From Endothia cerciana (taxonomy: Eukaryota; Ascomycota; Sordariomycetes; Diaporthales; Cryphonectriaceae): a DNA stretch of 64,000 nucleotides. The position numbers were made by a program, and so were the translations under genes. Positions 45,308 to 57,568 of the stretch are shown one piece after another. The first letter of the stretch is position 1. Every line of letters begins with the position of its first letter. Location of the stretch: the NCBI GenBank assembly GCA_026119935.1, contig JALRMH010000032.1:1-64000 (forward strand), given 5' to 3'. The notes under the pieces are model-generated. The model searched no databases. It saw only the letters and a list, made by a program, of their open reading frames with translations, and was not told the DNA's origin.

Positions 45308-46998
45308 CTATCTAGTCGCGGCGAACTTGTTCCACAGTGGGTCGCGCAGCAGTTTGTTCAAGCAACCCTCTTCCACACCAACAAGGACCTCGAGCCCACC
45401 CTCTGGCGGAGCAGGGAACGTAACCTGGCAGCCGTTGATCACACCAACATCGGGTGATCTCACGGCCTGAACCTTCTCTCCCAAAGCCTTGCCCCAGCTC
45501 ACGTCGTAAATTTGAAATTCGACCCACTTCAGATCTTAGTTAGCCAAATGCATCCCTAAGCATACCATAGTAGGATGCTAGTAAGGAACAGCACGAGACG
45601 ATCAGGAGCTCGAAACGCGAAGCTGGCAAGGTTGGCTGCAAAGGAGCGGATCGGAGGATGGGTAGTGGCACGCGAAGTTGGTTTTCTCTTCTTTCCGTTC
45701 AACCGATCAACGGACAATACTCACTGATGTTTGCACACAGTTGAAGCCCGGCACATCAGTGAAGGCCTTAGGGATGATTCGGTTCACATCTTCTAGCCTG
45801 TCGACCAGGGCGACCACATCGTCGGTCCACTCCTTATCGGCTCTAGCGACGGCCTTCCGGATTTCCATAGCGATGTCCGCCAGCTTGCCCGCCAGCATCT
45901 TGCGAATAGGCAACTCCACACCCACATATTCCAAGAAACACCCCTGGGTCTGTGGGTGCACCGGTGGATTCGTCCTCAGGCGCCCATCAATGGCCAGGGC
46001 GAAAGCCGAGACCGGATCAGCATCGCCAAGCGACTCAATAGGGTTCTGGACTGCCATGACGGTGCGCCAGAGAAGGGCAGAGAGGGCGTCGTTGGTAGAG
46101 ATATACTTGGGATCGGTTGGAGAAGGGTTCGTGGCATTCCTTGGTGCAGCCTTGGCTTTCAGCGCATCAAGGGCCTGTGGGGTGACTTTGATGTCGCAGT
46201 CAGCCTCAAGCAGTTTCAAAGACGTCGATCGGAAGGGGGTTTTGGGGATTGAGGTTTACAAGGCAGGACAAGATATTCAGGGTGATTCTCGGCCCGTCCA
46301 GCATTACGCCCGGAGGCCTTCTTGATTTGGGCCCTATGAGCAAAGACCTCATCGGAAAGATGGACAGGGTTTAAGATCTCTTCTCCCTGAGCTCGCCTGC
46401 ACTCTTCTGCCCATACTTGGCTCCAGGTGTAGTATGTCACACTGTCTCCGAACTGGTGGAAGAGATTCCACCCCATAATCACGCCGCCTTGGATGAAAGT
46501 GAGTTGAACCAGCGAGAGGGGAAGCCTGTCTCCCGGTAGAGGCCATACGGAGCGTGGACAGATCTTGGCGGCCTCGAATGCCGACACGGGAAAGCTCTTG
46601 GACTTGAGCTCAGCAAAGGTCATTGGGAATGCCCCCTCTCCGCGCAGATCTTTGACCGTGATCGGCTCGATATCCCCCTCAGGTATCTTCCGCAACTTGA
46701 GCACGCCAGGTTCTGCAGGTCACTTGTCAGCCAAGTATTTATAACCCTGAGGAAAGACACCACTACTCCCAAATACAGTAATGAAATGAGGCAAGACAGG
46801 CGTTTACGCACGCTTGATTTCGGGGGCTGGCACAGCCTCGCTTCCCATTGCCGGGAGTCGTCGTTTGGCAGCATCAAAGCCGGCCCTGAAGATCCTGGAG
46901 ACCTCATCGATATCATAGTTTTCTGGAAGCTGGAACGGAAAGACGTAGCGAAGCCAACCCTTTGGGCCGATGCGCTCTAGGTGTGTCGGTCCGTCCAT
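45308..46998 (-). pseudogene. BAHD-type acyltransferase (trichothecene 3-O-acetyltransferase-like), frameshifted
   Basis: Exons: 46,812-46,998; about 46,230-46,712; 45,725 to about 46,230; 45,308-45,526. It starts MDGPTHLERIGPKGWLRYVF, typical of this fungal family. The catalytic HxxxD is present (HQFGD, about residues 148-152), and the downstream DGRLRTNPPVHPQTQGCFLE and the closing GVINGCQVTFPAPP are all family words. Such enzymes move an acyl group from acyl-CoA to a hydroxyl or amine of a metabolite in the cytosol. Around 46,231-46,250 the frame shifts by one base inside a G5-T4-G4 run (plus strand); both sides are otherwise well conserved. That is either a true recent mutation, a sequencing error, or an unrecognised intron. 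The last intron (45,527-45,724, 198 nt) is long. Confidence 0.65.
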
Positions 46999-49345
46999 GT
47001 CTGCGTCTTTCCAACAGCACGACAGAATAAAAGATCATGAACTCCAACGGTTCTTGCCTCAAGAGGTGCTCGGGCTGGAGTCGATTAAATATCGCTCTGA
47101 ATGCCCCTTATCAGTTCCCCGAGCGCGATGACCTACGACCATCTTGTCTAAGCGGGCACCTAAAGTAGTATGGTACAAACGTCGGCATGAGCACTTATGA
47201 CCCTCACAGAACCCCACTTGATATCAGTCCAATGTAGCCCAGGAAGATGCGGTGTTGTCTACGACAGGGCCAAGGAGTTCCCGGCTGTCTTGGCTGGGCG
47301 AAAACTCAGAGCTTCTGGCCCAACTGTGAGCCAGGGTATATGTGGACAGGCCTTGTTTGTCGGATATTACACAGGACGAATTCAACAATACTGGGCCAAC
47401 GTCTGTTCATTTGAGCGAAATGCACATCGGATGCAACCCTGCCGTGCCTATCACAATACTATGTACGTTCACAGAAAGGGTGTGTGGGCTTCTACAAGAC
47501 CAAGAAGCCAGTCAGCAGCCAGGCTTCCGGGTTAGATCTATAAGACCCAGCTGCGGAATGCAGGAACACTTGTGCCGGCTCCATACCTGTTGCCAGAGGG
47601 TTGGAACCAACATGAGTCTTGGTACTGCACTACCATGTATCTTGCTCACAAATGCGACACAACTTAGTTGTAACTATGAAAACTTTTAGAACTTGACCAA
47701 GTTAGGATTTCCATAATCTCGTTCTTACTTACTGAGAGCCTGTATCATAGGAAGAAGATGACCTCCGAGATCTACATAGCACACCAAATCCTCTATTGAC
47801 TGTAAACGCGCAGCCCAAGGGTCTGGTGTCCAGTATTGTCACATGAGCAGATACTGTGGTACTACTATGGTATGTAGTAATTATGTAGTATAATCGTATG
47901 GTGGGCCTTGCACAGGTTGGGTGGATCGTGTGGAGACTTGAATCCACTTGAACCCAAGCCCAAAGCATAGTACGGCTACAATGGAGAAATCGGTTAAGGA
48001 GCTGCGGTATCGTATGATATCTAGGGGGCGACGAAGAAAGAGCATTGCGTGTCCTGAACAAGGTACTCGAATGAGATCTGTGCGGCGCCAAGGGCCACAC
48101 TTTTGCTTGTCAAGTGTGTGAACAAAAGTAAAGCTCGACACAAGAGAAAGTAGATTTACCCCAGCTCGGCAGACCCGCCAATGCATGGTTTTATAGCAGT
48201 CCACGGTCAGAGGAATTTAGGGTTATACCCACAGCCTGAGCTGTTATTGCCCAAAGTTCGTCACCCCAATGTCGGCGACCCATGCCGAAGTGGTAACCAT
48301 GGTAAAAGACAAATCGAGAACAACCTCATGAAGGCTAATTTCCTTGGTAGCTGTATCTGAATGTTTCAGAAAACCAACACGGGTATTAAAATGACAGGAA
48401 GAGGAACAGATCTTGATCCATATATATTAAATGGGTTATAATAATAGTGTTATGTTGCGGAAAAGTGATCCCCAGTCCGCTGCACTGGCTAGAATCCTAT
48501 ATCTCGTCACATGTTAGAACTAAACTTACTTATATAGCTAGCATAGTATCAAGAGAGCTAGAGAAATAGAAGTAATTAATGTGCGAGACCTATTATGTGG
48601 CCCATGCATTCCCGGCTTCCACACTATTTAATGGCAGCTGGCTGCCTGCCAGCTAGTTCTAGATAGCTGTCTGAATCAACCAACAACCACCATTTTCGCC
48701 CTCACACAAATGAAGATCGGTCTCCAAGGGAGATGGACGTATGTATGAAGGCATTTAACAATACTTGTAAGCGGGATGCTGAGACTTGGGAGAGTTTGCT
48801 TGTGGAAGTCGATCCGAAGTTCTAGTTTCTGGGAATCACACTGCCCGTGGCTGTGAGGCTGGCCATTATTCAGGCAGAATAGGTGGACGAAGATCAATGA
48901 TGATTTCTGATGGAGTGTCCTCAGAGTAAGAACAGCGGATATATACATTTCACTAAGACATCATCAATAATATTGGGGGTCTGATTCAACATCTAATTAC
49001 ATTGACATCATAGTCGAACTGAGAGGTGCAGAGTGTGACTAGACACAGTAAGAGTATCCTCGGACAATATCCTATGAACTATACCAAGGTAACAGCTATC
49101 TGCGTTCCAATTATGCCTCATGGGCCTCAAATCTCCGTACAAATCAATCTCAGCTCCTTTGCATTTTCTAACCTAAGAATTGCGTCATGTTCACATCATT
49201 CACATACATGACCATCCGTTTCTTCGCTGCCTGTGCATTCTATGGAAAAGAACACGCTCCTGGACCCTAACCCTAGGCCATTTGCCTACTTAAACCACCT
49301 CCTTCAGGCTCATCTCATAGATATTCTTTTACAAGAACAATCCAT
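46999..49345. other. 2.3-kb stretch without a supported gene
   Basis: Many short frames on both strands, none with a recognisable domain. An AT-rich patch lies at 48,400-48,600. The first few hundred bases should contain the promoter of the acyltransferase gene. Confidence 0.4.
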
Positions 49346-49831
49346 TCACTTCTTTCTACGCTCACAGAGTCGAGCTTCCCTCAACACATTCTCTCCGGCC
49401 TCCGCCTTCACTAATAAGCCATGTGACTTGAATAGGCATGCCAAGACACCGATTGCCCCAACTTGCATGATTTCTCTACCGGGGAAGTTCTGGGGGCCAT
49501 CTGACCATGGGAAATGTATATTTGGAGCTAGCTCCACCAGCTTCTCAGTGCAGAAAGGATCTGGCCTTGAAAGGGAAGCATGGTCATTGTCAGGAGCTGG
49601 TACTTGACAGACCCACCGAGCTGGCTTCCAGTTATAGGGCCCTTTCCAGTATCTTGGATGCGTCTGTATATCAATGAGGTGTGGAGCAGTGTAGATACTG
49701 AGTGGGATAGTGAGTGTCTGGTGGCTGATGTCAGGTACATGTGTCTTGGTCCCCGTCCATTTGGGCGGGGAGACAATCGGTGGGTAAAGGTAGAAGGTTT
49801 TAAGCAAATGGCCTGGCAACGTTTCAAGCAT
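49346..49831 (-). pseudogene. Cytochrome P450 C-terminal relic with dead heme site
   Basis: A 161-codon minus frame carries the P450 C-terminal third: LKTFYLYPPIVSPPKWTGT (K-helix region), IPLSIYTAPHLIDIQTHPRY, WKPARWV (PERF-like) and FPWSDGPQNFPGREIMQVGA (heme-binding loop). Two invariant features are gone: the ExxR of the K helix reads KTFY, and the heme-ligating Cys of GPQNCPG is Phe. There is no upstream N-terminal two-thirds in the same strand. A non-functional fragment, possibly left after a cluster rearrangement. Confidence 0.7.
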
Positions 49832-49879
49832 GGAAACATCGTTTTGTAATCCTAATTCTCAATGGCCTGGTCAGCGGAC

Positions 49880-51400
49880 ACTGCAGCAACGTCCTCGGCT
49901 AGCCATACCTGGATTTCAGGATAGACCGATAGGAGATGCAAGCTGAACGAGTCTATGAGCGAGGAGATAGAGAGCTTGCCCGCCCAACTGGTTGACAACT
50001 CGGGGCTCAGCAGGGCTTCCGGAATCTGTGACGATAGCGACTGAAATTGGTCATATCCTCAAGCCAGGACGTGATGAAAATATAGGGCGCTAGGGATCCC
50101 GCCAACGCTGATTGTGGTTGTATTCGATGGAAATCGTCTTGGCACAGTCGACCAATGCAAGGAGGTCTGTAAGATCCTTAGACTCCATATACTGCTTGGT
50201 GATGAGGTCCCCAAGGACTGTTGATTTAAACGAGTCTGGAAGCTTGATTTCCCAGCTACAGAGCTCCTCAAGGGAGACGATAAGGCTGTTTATGTGTGAC
50301 TATCGCCGGATTCTCTGGTTCGGGGCTCGTATTTACTAGCCATTGATACTTCCTGAAACGAGGGCATCGTGGCTTGATACAGATCATCAAACTGGCCCTG
50401 GGCGAAGGTTCTTGTCCGGTGTGGGCCTTACGATCAACAAGGACTCGGTAGCAGAATGCTTTCTCCGAGTAGCTTGCTGGCATATTTGATAGGGTGGTCT
50501 TGTTCTGGTCTGCTGTCTGCTTGTGAAAGGAAAGTGACTGATTAAAGCAGAGTGAATATGCTCCGAGGAATCTCAAATGCTCAAGAAGACACTGTCCCCG
50601 CAAAGGATGGTCTGGCGAGATCGCCCACACTGGCAATTCAGAATAATGGATGAGATCTGCTAGGTCTGCCATGCCTCCGGTCTTCGCATGTTTTGCGTCG
50701 TATAATTTTGTGACTTCCATCAGCATCGGGATCTGAGCCTCATGTCCGTCTGACAATGTCTCTAAGCCCGCCTTGAAGCACCTAACGACTTCGTTTAAGT
50801 CATCTTGTGAACCCCTTCGCTTGTGCCTTCCACTGCTATCATGCCTATCTGGCTCACTGCCATGCCATACAAAGGTTCCTCGGGCGACGTGCGTAATAAG
50901 AGCATATTTAGCAGGTTCTCTTTCTGGTTGTCGCGCGCAAGGCTGTTTAGAGTGCCCCGATAAAGATCTGGGCCCTTGGGAGCACAGCGGTGAGCCTCTC
51001 TCGCACAAGCTATGGCTTCTTCGGGGTCCCCCAACGTTTCCGTTTGAGTGCAGCGGTCTGACAGTGCATACCCGAGTCTGTGAATATCTTCAGGTATATG
51101 TCGCGATCGTGGTCGAGAAGATTCGTGGTCGTCGCCAACTCTTAGCCTGGCGGCCATACAGCACCACCCGATTCAAAGCTTGCTGCAACCCTGAAACTTA
51201 TGTTCCGACATCTTTGCGCATGAGAGACTGTTGAGGTACTTCGGGTGCTTGGTTGTGGCTGTTTCTCTTCCTCATAGCTCCTGATGAGCATGCTCGCAAT
51301 GACGTCTCGCGCCCCGAATTCTTCGCCTGCAGGAACGACGCCCAATGCGAGCATTCGGCCCAAAACCGCTTGGACACCTGCAACATCCCCAGCCGATGTA
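49880..51400 (-). pseudogene. TPR-repeat protein remnant
   Basis: The minus strand reads HRLGYALSDRCTQTETLGDP then EEAIACAREAHRCAP (50,980-51,120), matching the LGxxLxxRYxxTGxxxDLEEAI pattern of fungal tandem TPR proteins (TPR/CHAT type). After a frameshift near 50,800-50,830 comes DDLNEVVRCFKAGLETLSDG (50,740-50,810), a second TPR-like unit. Lower down, SWEIKLPDSFKSTVLGDLI (50,200-50,260) looks coding but is unrecognised. Stops and frame changes show it is broken. Confidence 0.4.
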
Positions 51401-51942
51401 GAAGGCCTCGCTACGGCCTCATGGCGATATGTGTCCTGGACTCGATCCGCTATTCTTGAAGGGCTGTAGTGGGATAGACTCGGTAGGACGATAGCTGAGG
51501 TTTCTATGAGTCAATCAGGCAGCTATCGCATAAACGGCATCAAAATTGAGAATACCTCCCGACTATCGAGCGCAACCTACCACGATCCGGATGCGTTACC
51601 ATAAAAGGAAGGTCGTTGTGCATGGAACGTTGATCCTTGCCATCCACCGCAAGCCGAGTGCTCCGCCCACGCTAGATTTACCTTCGTAACAGCTTAGAAG
51701 GCAGAAGAATGTAACCATAAGATGAAAAATGGACATTGATAACCGCAATACAGGAATTACGTCTTCGTGAGGCGAGAAGATGCATGAAGATGGCACGGAC
51801 AGACAGCTCGACAGCCCCATCCCGACCCAAAACTAAGGGGCCTAATATATAAAGCGCAGAATCGCCTCGGTCACGAATCTGAATTTACTAACCCGCTTGC
51901 CAGCCTGATTTTTTTTTTTGTACGAACTCCTTTAGCGCCAAG
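51401..51942. promoter_or_regulatory. Upstream region of carboxypeptidase gene
   Basis: About 540 bp without a gene. A TATATAAAG box-like word at 51,845-51,853 lies about 95 bp upstream of the carboxypeptidase ATG, and a T run at 51,910-51,920 sits just before it. Confidence 0.45.
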
Positions 51943-54042
51943 ATGCTCGGAAAAGTCTCCAGTATGGCCTCTTTAGCCTTTGCGGCTTTGCTCGTGGCAG
52001 GGGCATCGTCGTCTTCGCATCTCGGCCAACGTCTCGGCCAACGACAACTGGAGCGGCGGTCTCAGATGATTGCGGATAGTTTCGAGGCTGTCTCCAAGAG
52101 GTCCAGTAACAGCAGCAGCTCTGGCTTCCGCTTTCTGAACAATAATACCTCGAAATATCAGGTGACATCACTGCCAGAGGTGCCTTATGATGTCGGTGAG
52201 ATGTACGCGGGCAACATCCCCATCGGCACTGGGAACGCCGACCGAACACTGTTCTTCGTCTTCCAGCCTACGATTGGCGAGCCTGTCGACGAGATTACCA
52301 TCTGGCTGAACGGCGGACCGGGCTGTTCCTCGATGGAGGGTTTCCTCCAGGAAAATGGGCTGTTCATTTGGCAACCGGGAACCCTCGCGCCAGTTGAAAA
52401 TCCCTACAGCTGGGTCAATCTTACCAAGTAAGTAAGCAAGTTTGTCGTGCCCGGGTTTGATAATTATGTCTCGGGTGGCTCATAGAGGAGTGACTCTAAG
52501 GAGGTATTCCAAGAGTCCAAGGGCTCAGATCTGAGTCTTATCACTGCTCCGGGGGGGGGGGGGTGTTATTGGATCCAAAATTGCTAACGGAGGATGGTTT
52601 AAGCGTGCTCTGGGTGGACCAACCTGTCGGCACGGGCTACAGCACCGGGACGCCCACGGCGACGTCACAAGAGGACATCGCTGCTGACTTTGTAGCCTGG
52701 TTCCTGAACTGGCAGAAGACGTTCGGCATCAGCAACTTCAAGATCTACATTACAGGCGAGAGCTACGCCGGTCGTTATGTGCCATATGTAAGTAGCCCTT
52801 TCTTTCTCATGTGTTACACCATCCCCCCCCCCTCCCTTCATTTTTAAGCTACCAGGAAGCAGCACTTCGGCTTCGCATGGGGTTTTTAACACACGTAATT
52901 ACCAGATTTCGGCTGCCATGCTGGACCAGAACGATACGACGCATTTCGACCTCACAGGGGCGCTTATCTACGACCCCTGTATCGGCGACTGTGGATGGGT
53001 CCAAGAGGAAGTGACGACAGTCCCTTTTGTATTGGAAAATAGGTCAGTATTAATACCTCAAGCACTATTTCCTGCTCTCGGGATTCGGTTGCGAGCAGCG
53101 AACCAGGCCATTGTGCTCTTTCCGGCAGGTCTAGGCCTCGCTTCAATTCGAGCACGCCTTTAAGAAGCACAACTAATCCTTTGCATAATGTAGCAACCTC
53201 TTTAACCTCAACGAAAGCTTCACCGAAAGCCTGGTAGCCTCGCACGAGTCCTGTGGTTATGCGGCCTATATCGAGGAATATCTCTCGTTCCCGACGGGAG
53301 GCATTCAGCCACCTTCACCATATTGGGCCGAGGGCGATTGTGATGTCTGGGACCTAGTCAATACTGCAGTGCTTGCAGTCAACCCGTGTTTCGACATCTA
53401 TGAGATCAACCAGAATTGCCCACTTTTGTGGGATGTGTTAGGCTTCCCGACCGAGCTGGAGTATGCGCCCGCTGGGTACGATCTGTACTTCAACCGGACC
53501 GATGTCAAGGAGGCTCTCCACGCGCCACTCGACATCAACTGGGCCGAGTGCAGCAACGAAAATGTCTTCGTGAACGGAACAGATAGCTCGGCCCAGCCAA
53601 ATATTTATGTCTTGCCCAAGGTCATCGAGGCGACTAACCGCGTGCTTGTCGCCAATGGCGATTACGACTTTATCCTCATGACGAATGGCACACTTCTGAG
53701 CATCCAGAATATGACTTGGAACGGAGCCCTGGGTTTCCAGACTAAGCCAAGCACTCCAATTGATATTCAAATCACGGATTTGGCATGGGCTGAGGTGTAT
53801 GATGAAAACTACTCCTCTGGTGTCGACGGGCCACAGGGTATCAGTAAGTCATTGTGTATCAGAATGGATCGGCTTTGAAAAGGATTTTGGCTGACCCAGA
53901 TATTGCAGTGGGTATTCAGCACTACGAGCGTGGACTTATGTGGGCTGAAACGTATCAGAGCGGACACATGCAGCCCGAGTTCCAGCCGCGTGTGGCCTAC
54001 AGGCACCTTGAGTGGGTGTTGAATCGCACCCAGACCCTTTGA
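51943..54042 (+). CDS. Secreted serine carboxypeptidase (S10)
   Basis: Five exons, in phase: 51,943-52,427, 52,604-52,787, 52,906-53,042, 53,194-53,843 and 53,909-54,042, total 529 aa. The N-terminus (MLGKVSSMASLAFAALLVAG) is a signal peptide. NGGPGCSS at about residues 124-131 builds the oxyanion hole. The catalytic Ser is in GESYAGRYVPY (about 215), Asp in NGDYDF, and His in SGHMQPEFQPR close to the C-terminus, so the triad is complete. N-glycosylation sequons (NNTS, NRTD, NGTD, NMTW) fit a secreted or vacuolar glycoprotein. Introns have CTAAC/CTGAC branch words; intron 1 includes a run of about 12 G at 52,551-52,562. It removes C-terminal residues from peptides, usually at acid pH. Confidence 0.92.
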
Positions 54043-55060
54043 AAGATATGCGGATATATGATGGGTACCTGATTAGTATTTGTAATAGCCTGGATGTTAA
54101 ATCCAAAGATGAATATAAAGGCTCGTTAGTTCCTGTGAAGAGATGCCAATCCCCTGTCCCCAGCTTCTGCTGACATCTGGCCACTTAAGCGAAGATGACA
54201 ATATAACAGCCCGCGTGATATATCGTATACCGATGCTTTTTTTTAATTTTTAATTTTATCTTTTTGTCTTCTGGGGATATCGTTCTCAACCATGATGTTC
54301 TGAACATTCGATTAATTGTTCGGGCTTTGAAACAGGCTCCTCCTCTGGCTGTAGTGACGTAACCACGGTCTTTCGCTGAGCGCCTACAATTCGGGCTTGA
54401 ACACTCTACTCCCCAAAAGTCTTTGTCACCATCGTGTAACGAGTACGAGTTTAAGAGAAGTTATAGTATTGATGTGCCCTTGCGCTTCTTATTCATGGTG
54501 CATATGTTTCTGACTCGGGCACAGGAGAAAAGACCCGTGAAATCAGGCTGCGCAGGCAGAGGAGGGGAACCGCTTTGCTGCCTGTATAAGCAGATTCTTT
54601 AATATGCTTTATCAGTCTGCACCGCCTGAAATCTGGTTTGACCGAACATCTAGATGAGCTACTTTCGAACTGTGACTACTTGAGTACTGAGGATCTATGA
54701 TTACCCAGGTACAGAGGATAGTGGCTCAGAGGCATCGAATGGCGCAAGATTCGATTTCACAGGAAAATGCGATAAGTATGCTATACGGTATAGCACCTGG
54801 GGTAGGTAAGCGAAATTGGGCAGGGTGCAGAGCTCGGAAGGATCAGTACGGTGTTCCCGTGGGCATTAGTATGCCCATGGGGCACTGCAGACCTCGTACG
54901 CCCGTTGGGACCCGAGACTCCAGAACCAATTATCCATTTCGCCATCGACAAACGGCGTACCCATGATTCAGCTATACCTCATAGGCTGTAGCAGATGCAA
55001 ACCTGTCAACTATACTTCGGCAAAGGGCTTTCACTCTACCTACTTGGTACCGTCAGCACG
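54043..55060. other. Intergenic, no supported gene
   Basis: Holds the 3' flank of the carboxypeptidase and the promoter of the glycosyltransferase-like gene. A T-rich run at 54,237-54,262. A 89-codon frame at 54,697-54,966 has no domain. Confidence 0.45.
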
Positions 55061-56287
55061 ATGGAGTCTAGGCCGTCCCTCTCACATCTGCTGGACCAAC
55101 GCTCCGACGAGGAAATCCTTACGGATCTACAAACGTTCAGGCCCGTCGACGGCTTAGAACGGAACATTTGGGCATTCTGGGATACCGGGCTTGCAAATTG
55201 CAAGCCATGGTGCCGGCGTAACGTTATCAGCTGGGTGCGACGCCACCAGCACTGGACAGTACGGGTGGTCGACATAGTCGAGGGGTCAGCGAACCACTGG
55301 TCCAGATACATTTCCGAGGCGCAGGCTGCCCGCTTCCTCCCGCGCTCCCTGCTCCAACCGTCGACTGCCACGATGGCTGGCGCCCATCTTGGCGCGCACA
55401 TGGGCGACATCATGCGGCTCCCGCTCTTGTACATCCACGGCGGCGTCTGGCTCGACGTCGGCCTTATGCTCTTCCGCGGGCTCGATAGCCTGTGCTGGGA
55501 CCAGCTCGCCGACCCGCAGGATGACCTAGAGATGATGGGCTTCAAGATGACTATCAGCGACGAGATCGCCATGTTCTTCAACGGCCTCATCGCTGCACGG
55601 AGAGGCTGTCTTGGCGTCAGGTACTGGCATGAAATCTACCTCCGCTGCTGGGAAGACGGCTCGCCAGGCACAGCGGGTATGAGCCGCCATCCCCTGCTGC
55701 GCCATCTCCCACGCTACGAAGTGCCCAATTCGACGGGGGAGCCGCCCGAGTTCCAGTACGGGCCGTATTTTGACTACATCTCCCACATGTTCTGTGTAGA
55801 ACGCCTCCGGCATATCAGGGACCCGGCACTGGGGTGGGACGGCCCCGCCTACTTTGCGCAGCACGTGCTCCTCTATGAGTGCATCACTGAGGTCTACTGG
55901 GCACAACATTTGACCCAGTGGTCTGGGCGCAGGCAGTTCAATCTCCTTAGCCGCCCGCGCGAGGGAGCAGAGCACGACCAGGCATACAAGGAGGCCAAGG
56001 ACTTCGTGGAGGGCATCCTGGCCATGTCGTCGACTATGAAGCTCTCTCACGGCCTTGTGAGCAAGCAGAGAGAGTACTTGGCCCGGATCTGGGATGAACC
56101 TGACAACGCGGATGCCGATCGAACGCCGGGTACATGGGCGGCTTATCTGCGGTGGGCGAGTGTGCACTTTGAGCAGACGCGGCATCTGGAACCCCTTCTC
56201 TTCCCAGTGCGCGTGGAGGCTTTATTGACTGGCGGGCTGCTCGAGGTGCAGGGGAAGCCACATCCGCATTGGGAAGCGAAGGCTTGA
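55061..56287 (+). CDS. Capsular-polysaccharide-synthesis-like glycosyltransferase (GT32-like)
   Basis: Single exon. I choose the ATG at 55,061 (408 aa, MESRPSLSHLLDQRSDEEIL) because the 22 residues added by the ATG at 54,995 look unlike the family. IWAFWDTG near residue 39 and GDIMRLPLLYIHGGVWLDVG (about 115-134) match the Caps_synth/GT32 fold; the D-V/T-G in GGVWLDVG stands where the metal-binding DxD-like site of GT32 enzymes lies. It may transfer a sugar onto a glycan, lipid or small molecule. No signal peptide or membrane span is obvious. Its 3' end faces that of the UbiA gene with only 169 bp between, and GC content rises here to cluster-like levels, so cluster membership is possible but not shown. 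Confidence 0.7.
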   Translation: MESRPSLSHLLDQRSDEEILTDLQTFRPVDGLERNIWAFWDTGLANCKPWCRRNVISWVRRHQHWTVRVVDIVEGSANHWSRYISEAQAARFLPRSLLQPSTATMAGAHLGAHMGDIMRLPLLYIHGGVWLDVGLMLFRGLDSLCWDQLADPQDDLEMMGFKMTISDEIAMFFNGLIAARRGCLGVRYWHEIYLRCWEDGSPGTAGMSRHPLLRHLPRYEVPNSTGEPPEFQYGPYFDYISHMFCVERLRHIRDPALGWDGPAYFAQHVLLYECITEVYWAQHLTQWSGRRQFNLLSRPREGAEHDQAYKEAKDFVEGILAMSSTMKLSHGLVSKQREYLARIWDEPDNADADRTPGTWAAYLRWASVHFEQTRHLEPLLFPVRVEALLTGGLLEVQGKPHPHWEAKA

Positions 56288-56456
56288 TCAGGTGACGCTC
56301 GTTTTGGGCTCTCATGGTTGTAGTAGGTCGTTTTATACATGGCTTGAATAGAATATTTGTGTCTAGAGGGAAGGGAAACTTTTGTTCATTGATAGGTCAA
56401 GAAGTCTATTTCTAGTCTCAGTATTCCAGAAGACCTCTATCCAAAGAATCCTGAAC

Positions 56457-57568
56457 TCAGCCTAGCACGTGACTAGAGATTGGGGTTTCCAATCCCATGA
56501 GAGTCTCCGGGACCAATTTAATGGCTTTTGCCTGCCACTGCATTTGTGCAGGTTCCAGGAGGGCTGCTTGTGCCCATAACACTGGAACGAGCCCCAGTAA
56601 TGAAACGGCACCCCAAGTAAGACGGTGTCCTTTCGGGTACCATAGTGCCAGCGAGTACATCCCGATCGTCACTCCCACCCGCAAGATGCTGGCAAGGGGG
56701 ATCTGGAGACTTCGATGGGCTCCAGACCCAGAAACTATGCCTCCAGCTGTGAGGAAGCCGTCGAGAAGCATCCCCAAGCCCGCCAGGAGCAGCAAAGTGT
56801 GCGTCTTCCCCAGTCTCACAGGCAACGTCCTCATACCCTGCTCTGCGTCCTCGATAATGTCTCTAGTGTCGCAGATGGTCTCGCGAAAGAACTGGTAGAG
56901 AATTGCGAGGCACAGGCTGCGTGCGCGGAGAGAGTTATCTGTACACTTAGCGCCGGCCTTGTCGTGGCAGTAGTAGAACGTGCTCACGTCGGCTGTGACA
57001 TAGCCCATGCAGATGGCAACGACAAGTGACTTCGCCTCGAGAAACTAGCATCGCTGGGTCAGCGGCAGGGACACAGCTGTCTTGGGGTTTGAGTGTATTA
57101 CTTACGAGAGATTTAGGCTTGGACAGGTGAAGGCCTGTGGAAGATGAGAAGATGGGGATGCAAGGAGTGCCCCATCCGAGGCCGATCAGAGAGAAGCGAT
57201 ACATGCGGATCGATGTCTCAACTCCAGTGAGGTAGGTGGTGATGAGCACGATAGCCCAAAGGGAGTATATCCAAGCCCGCCATATCCACTTGCGTGGTCG
57301 ACTTGGTAACGGGATATCTTTGTATGTGTCATATGCTGGCGAATTGCAGTGGTATCAGCATCTAGACATCACGATGTTCAACAACAAACAACTCACAATC
57401 AACAAGGGCAGCGGCGGTGCCTATCATACTAAAAAGCGCCACAGGGAACTCGTATGATCCTGTGGAAACATTAATAGACCCTACTGCCGGGGCGAGATGT
57501 CCCAGGCCCATGAGGCAAGGCAGGACCCCCAGGCTGAAGAGAAGGCCTCCACGAGACTCGATCTTCAT
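56457..57568 (-). CDS. UbiA-family membrane prenyltransferase or terpene cyclase
   Basis: Three exons, in phase: 57,397-57,568, 57,106-57,335 and 56,457-57,044, total 329 aa; both introns are 61 nt. Hydrophobic helices occur throughout. The second Asp-rich motif is clear: RETICDTRDIIEDAEQGMRT at about 188-207 followed by LPVRLG, as in UbiA proteins (DxRDxxxDxxxGxxTLPVxLG). The first is shifted from the usual NDxxDxxxD to LVDSYDTYKDIPLPSRP at about 55-71 across the first splice junction. UbiA proteins transfer or cyclise prenyl diphosphates in the ER membrane with Mg2+. Fungal cluster members include meroterpenoid prenyltransferases and the fumagillin-type sesquiterpene cyclase; sequence alone does not decide. 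Divergent from the P450 at 58,448. Confidence 0.82.
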
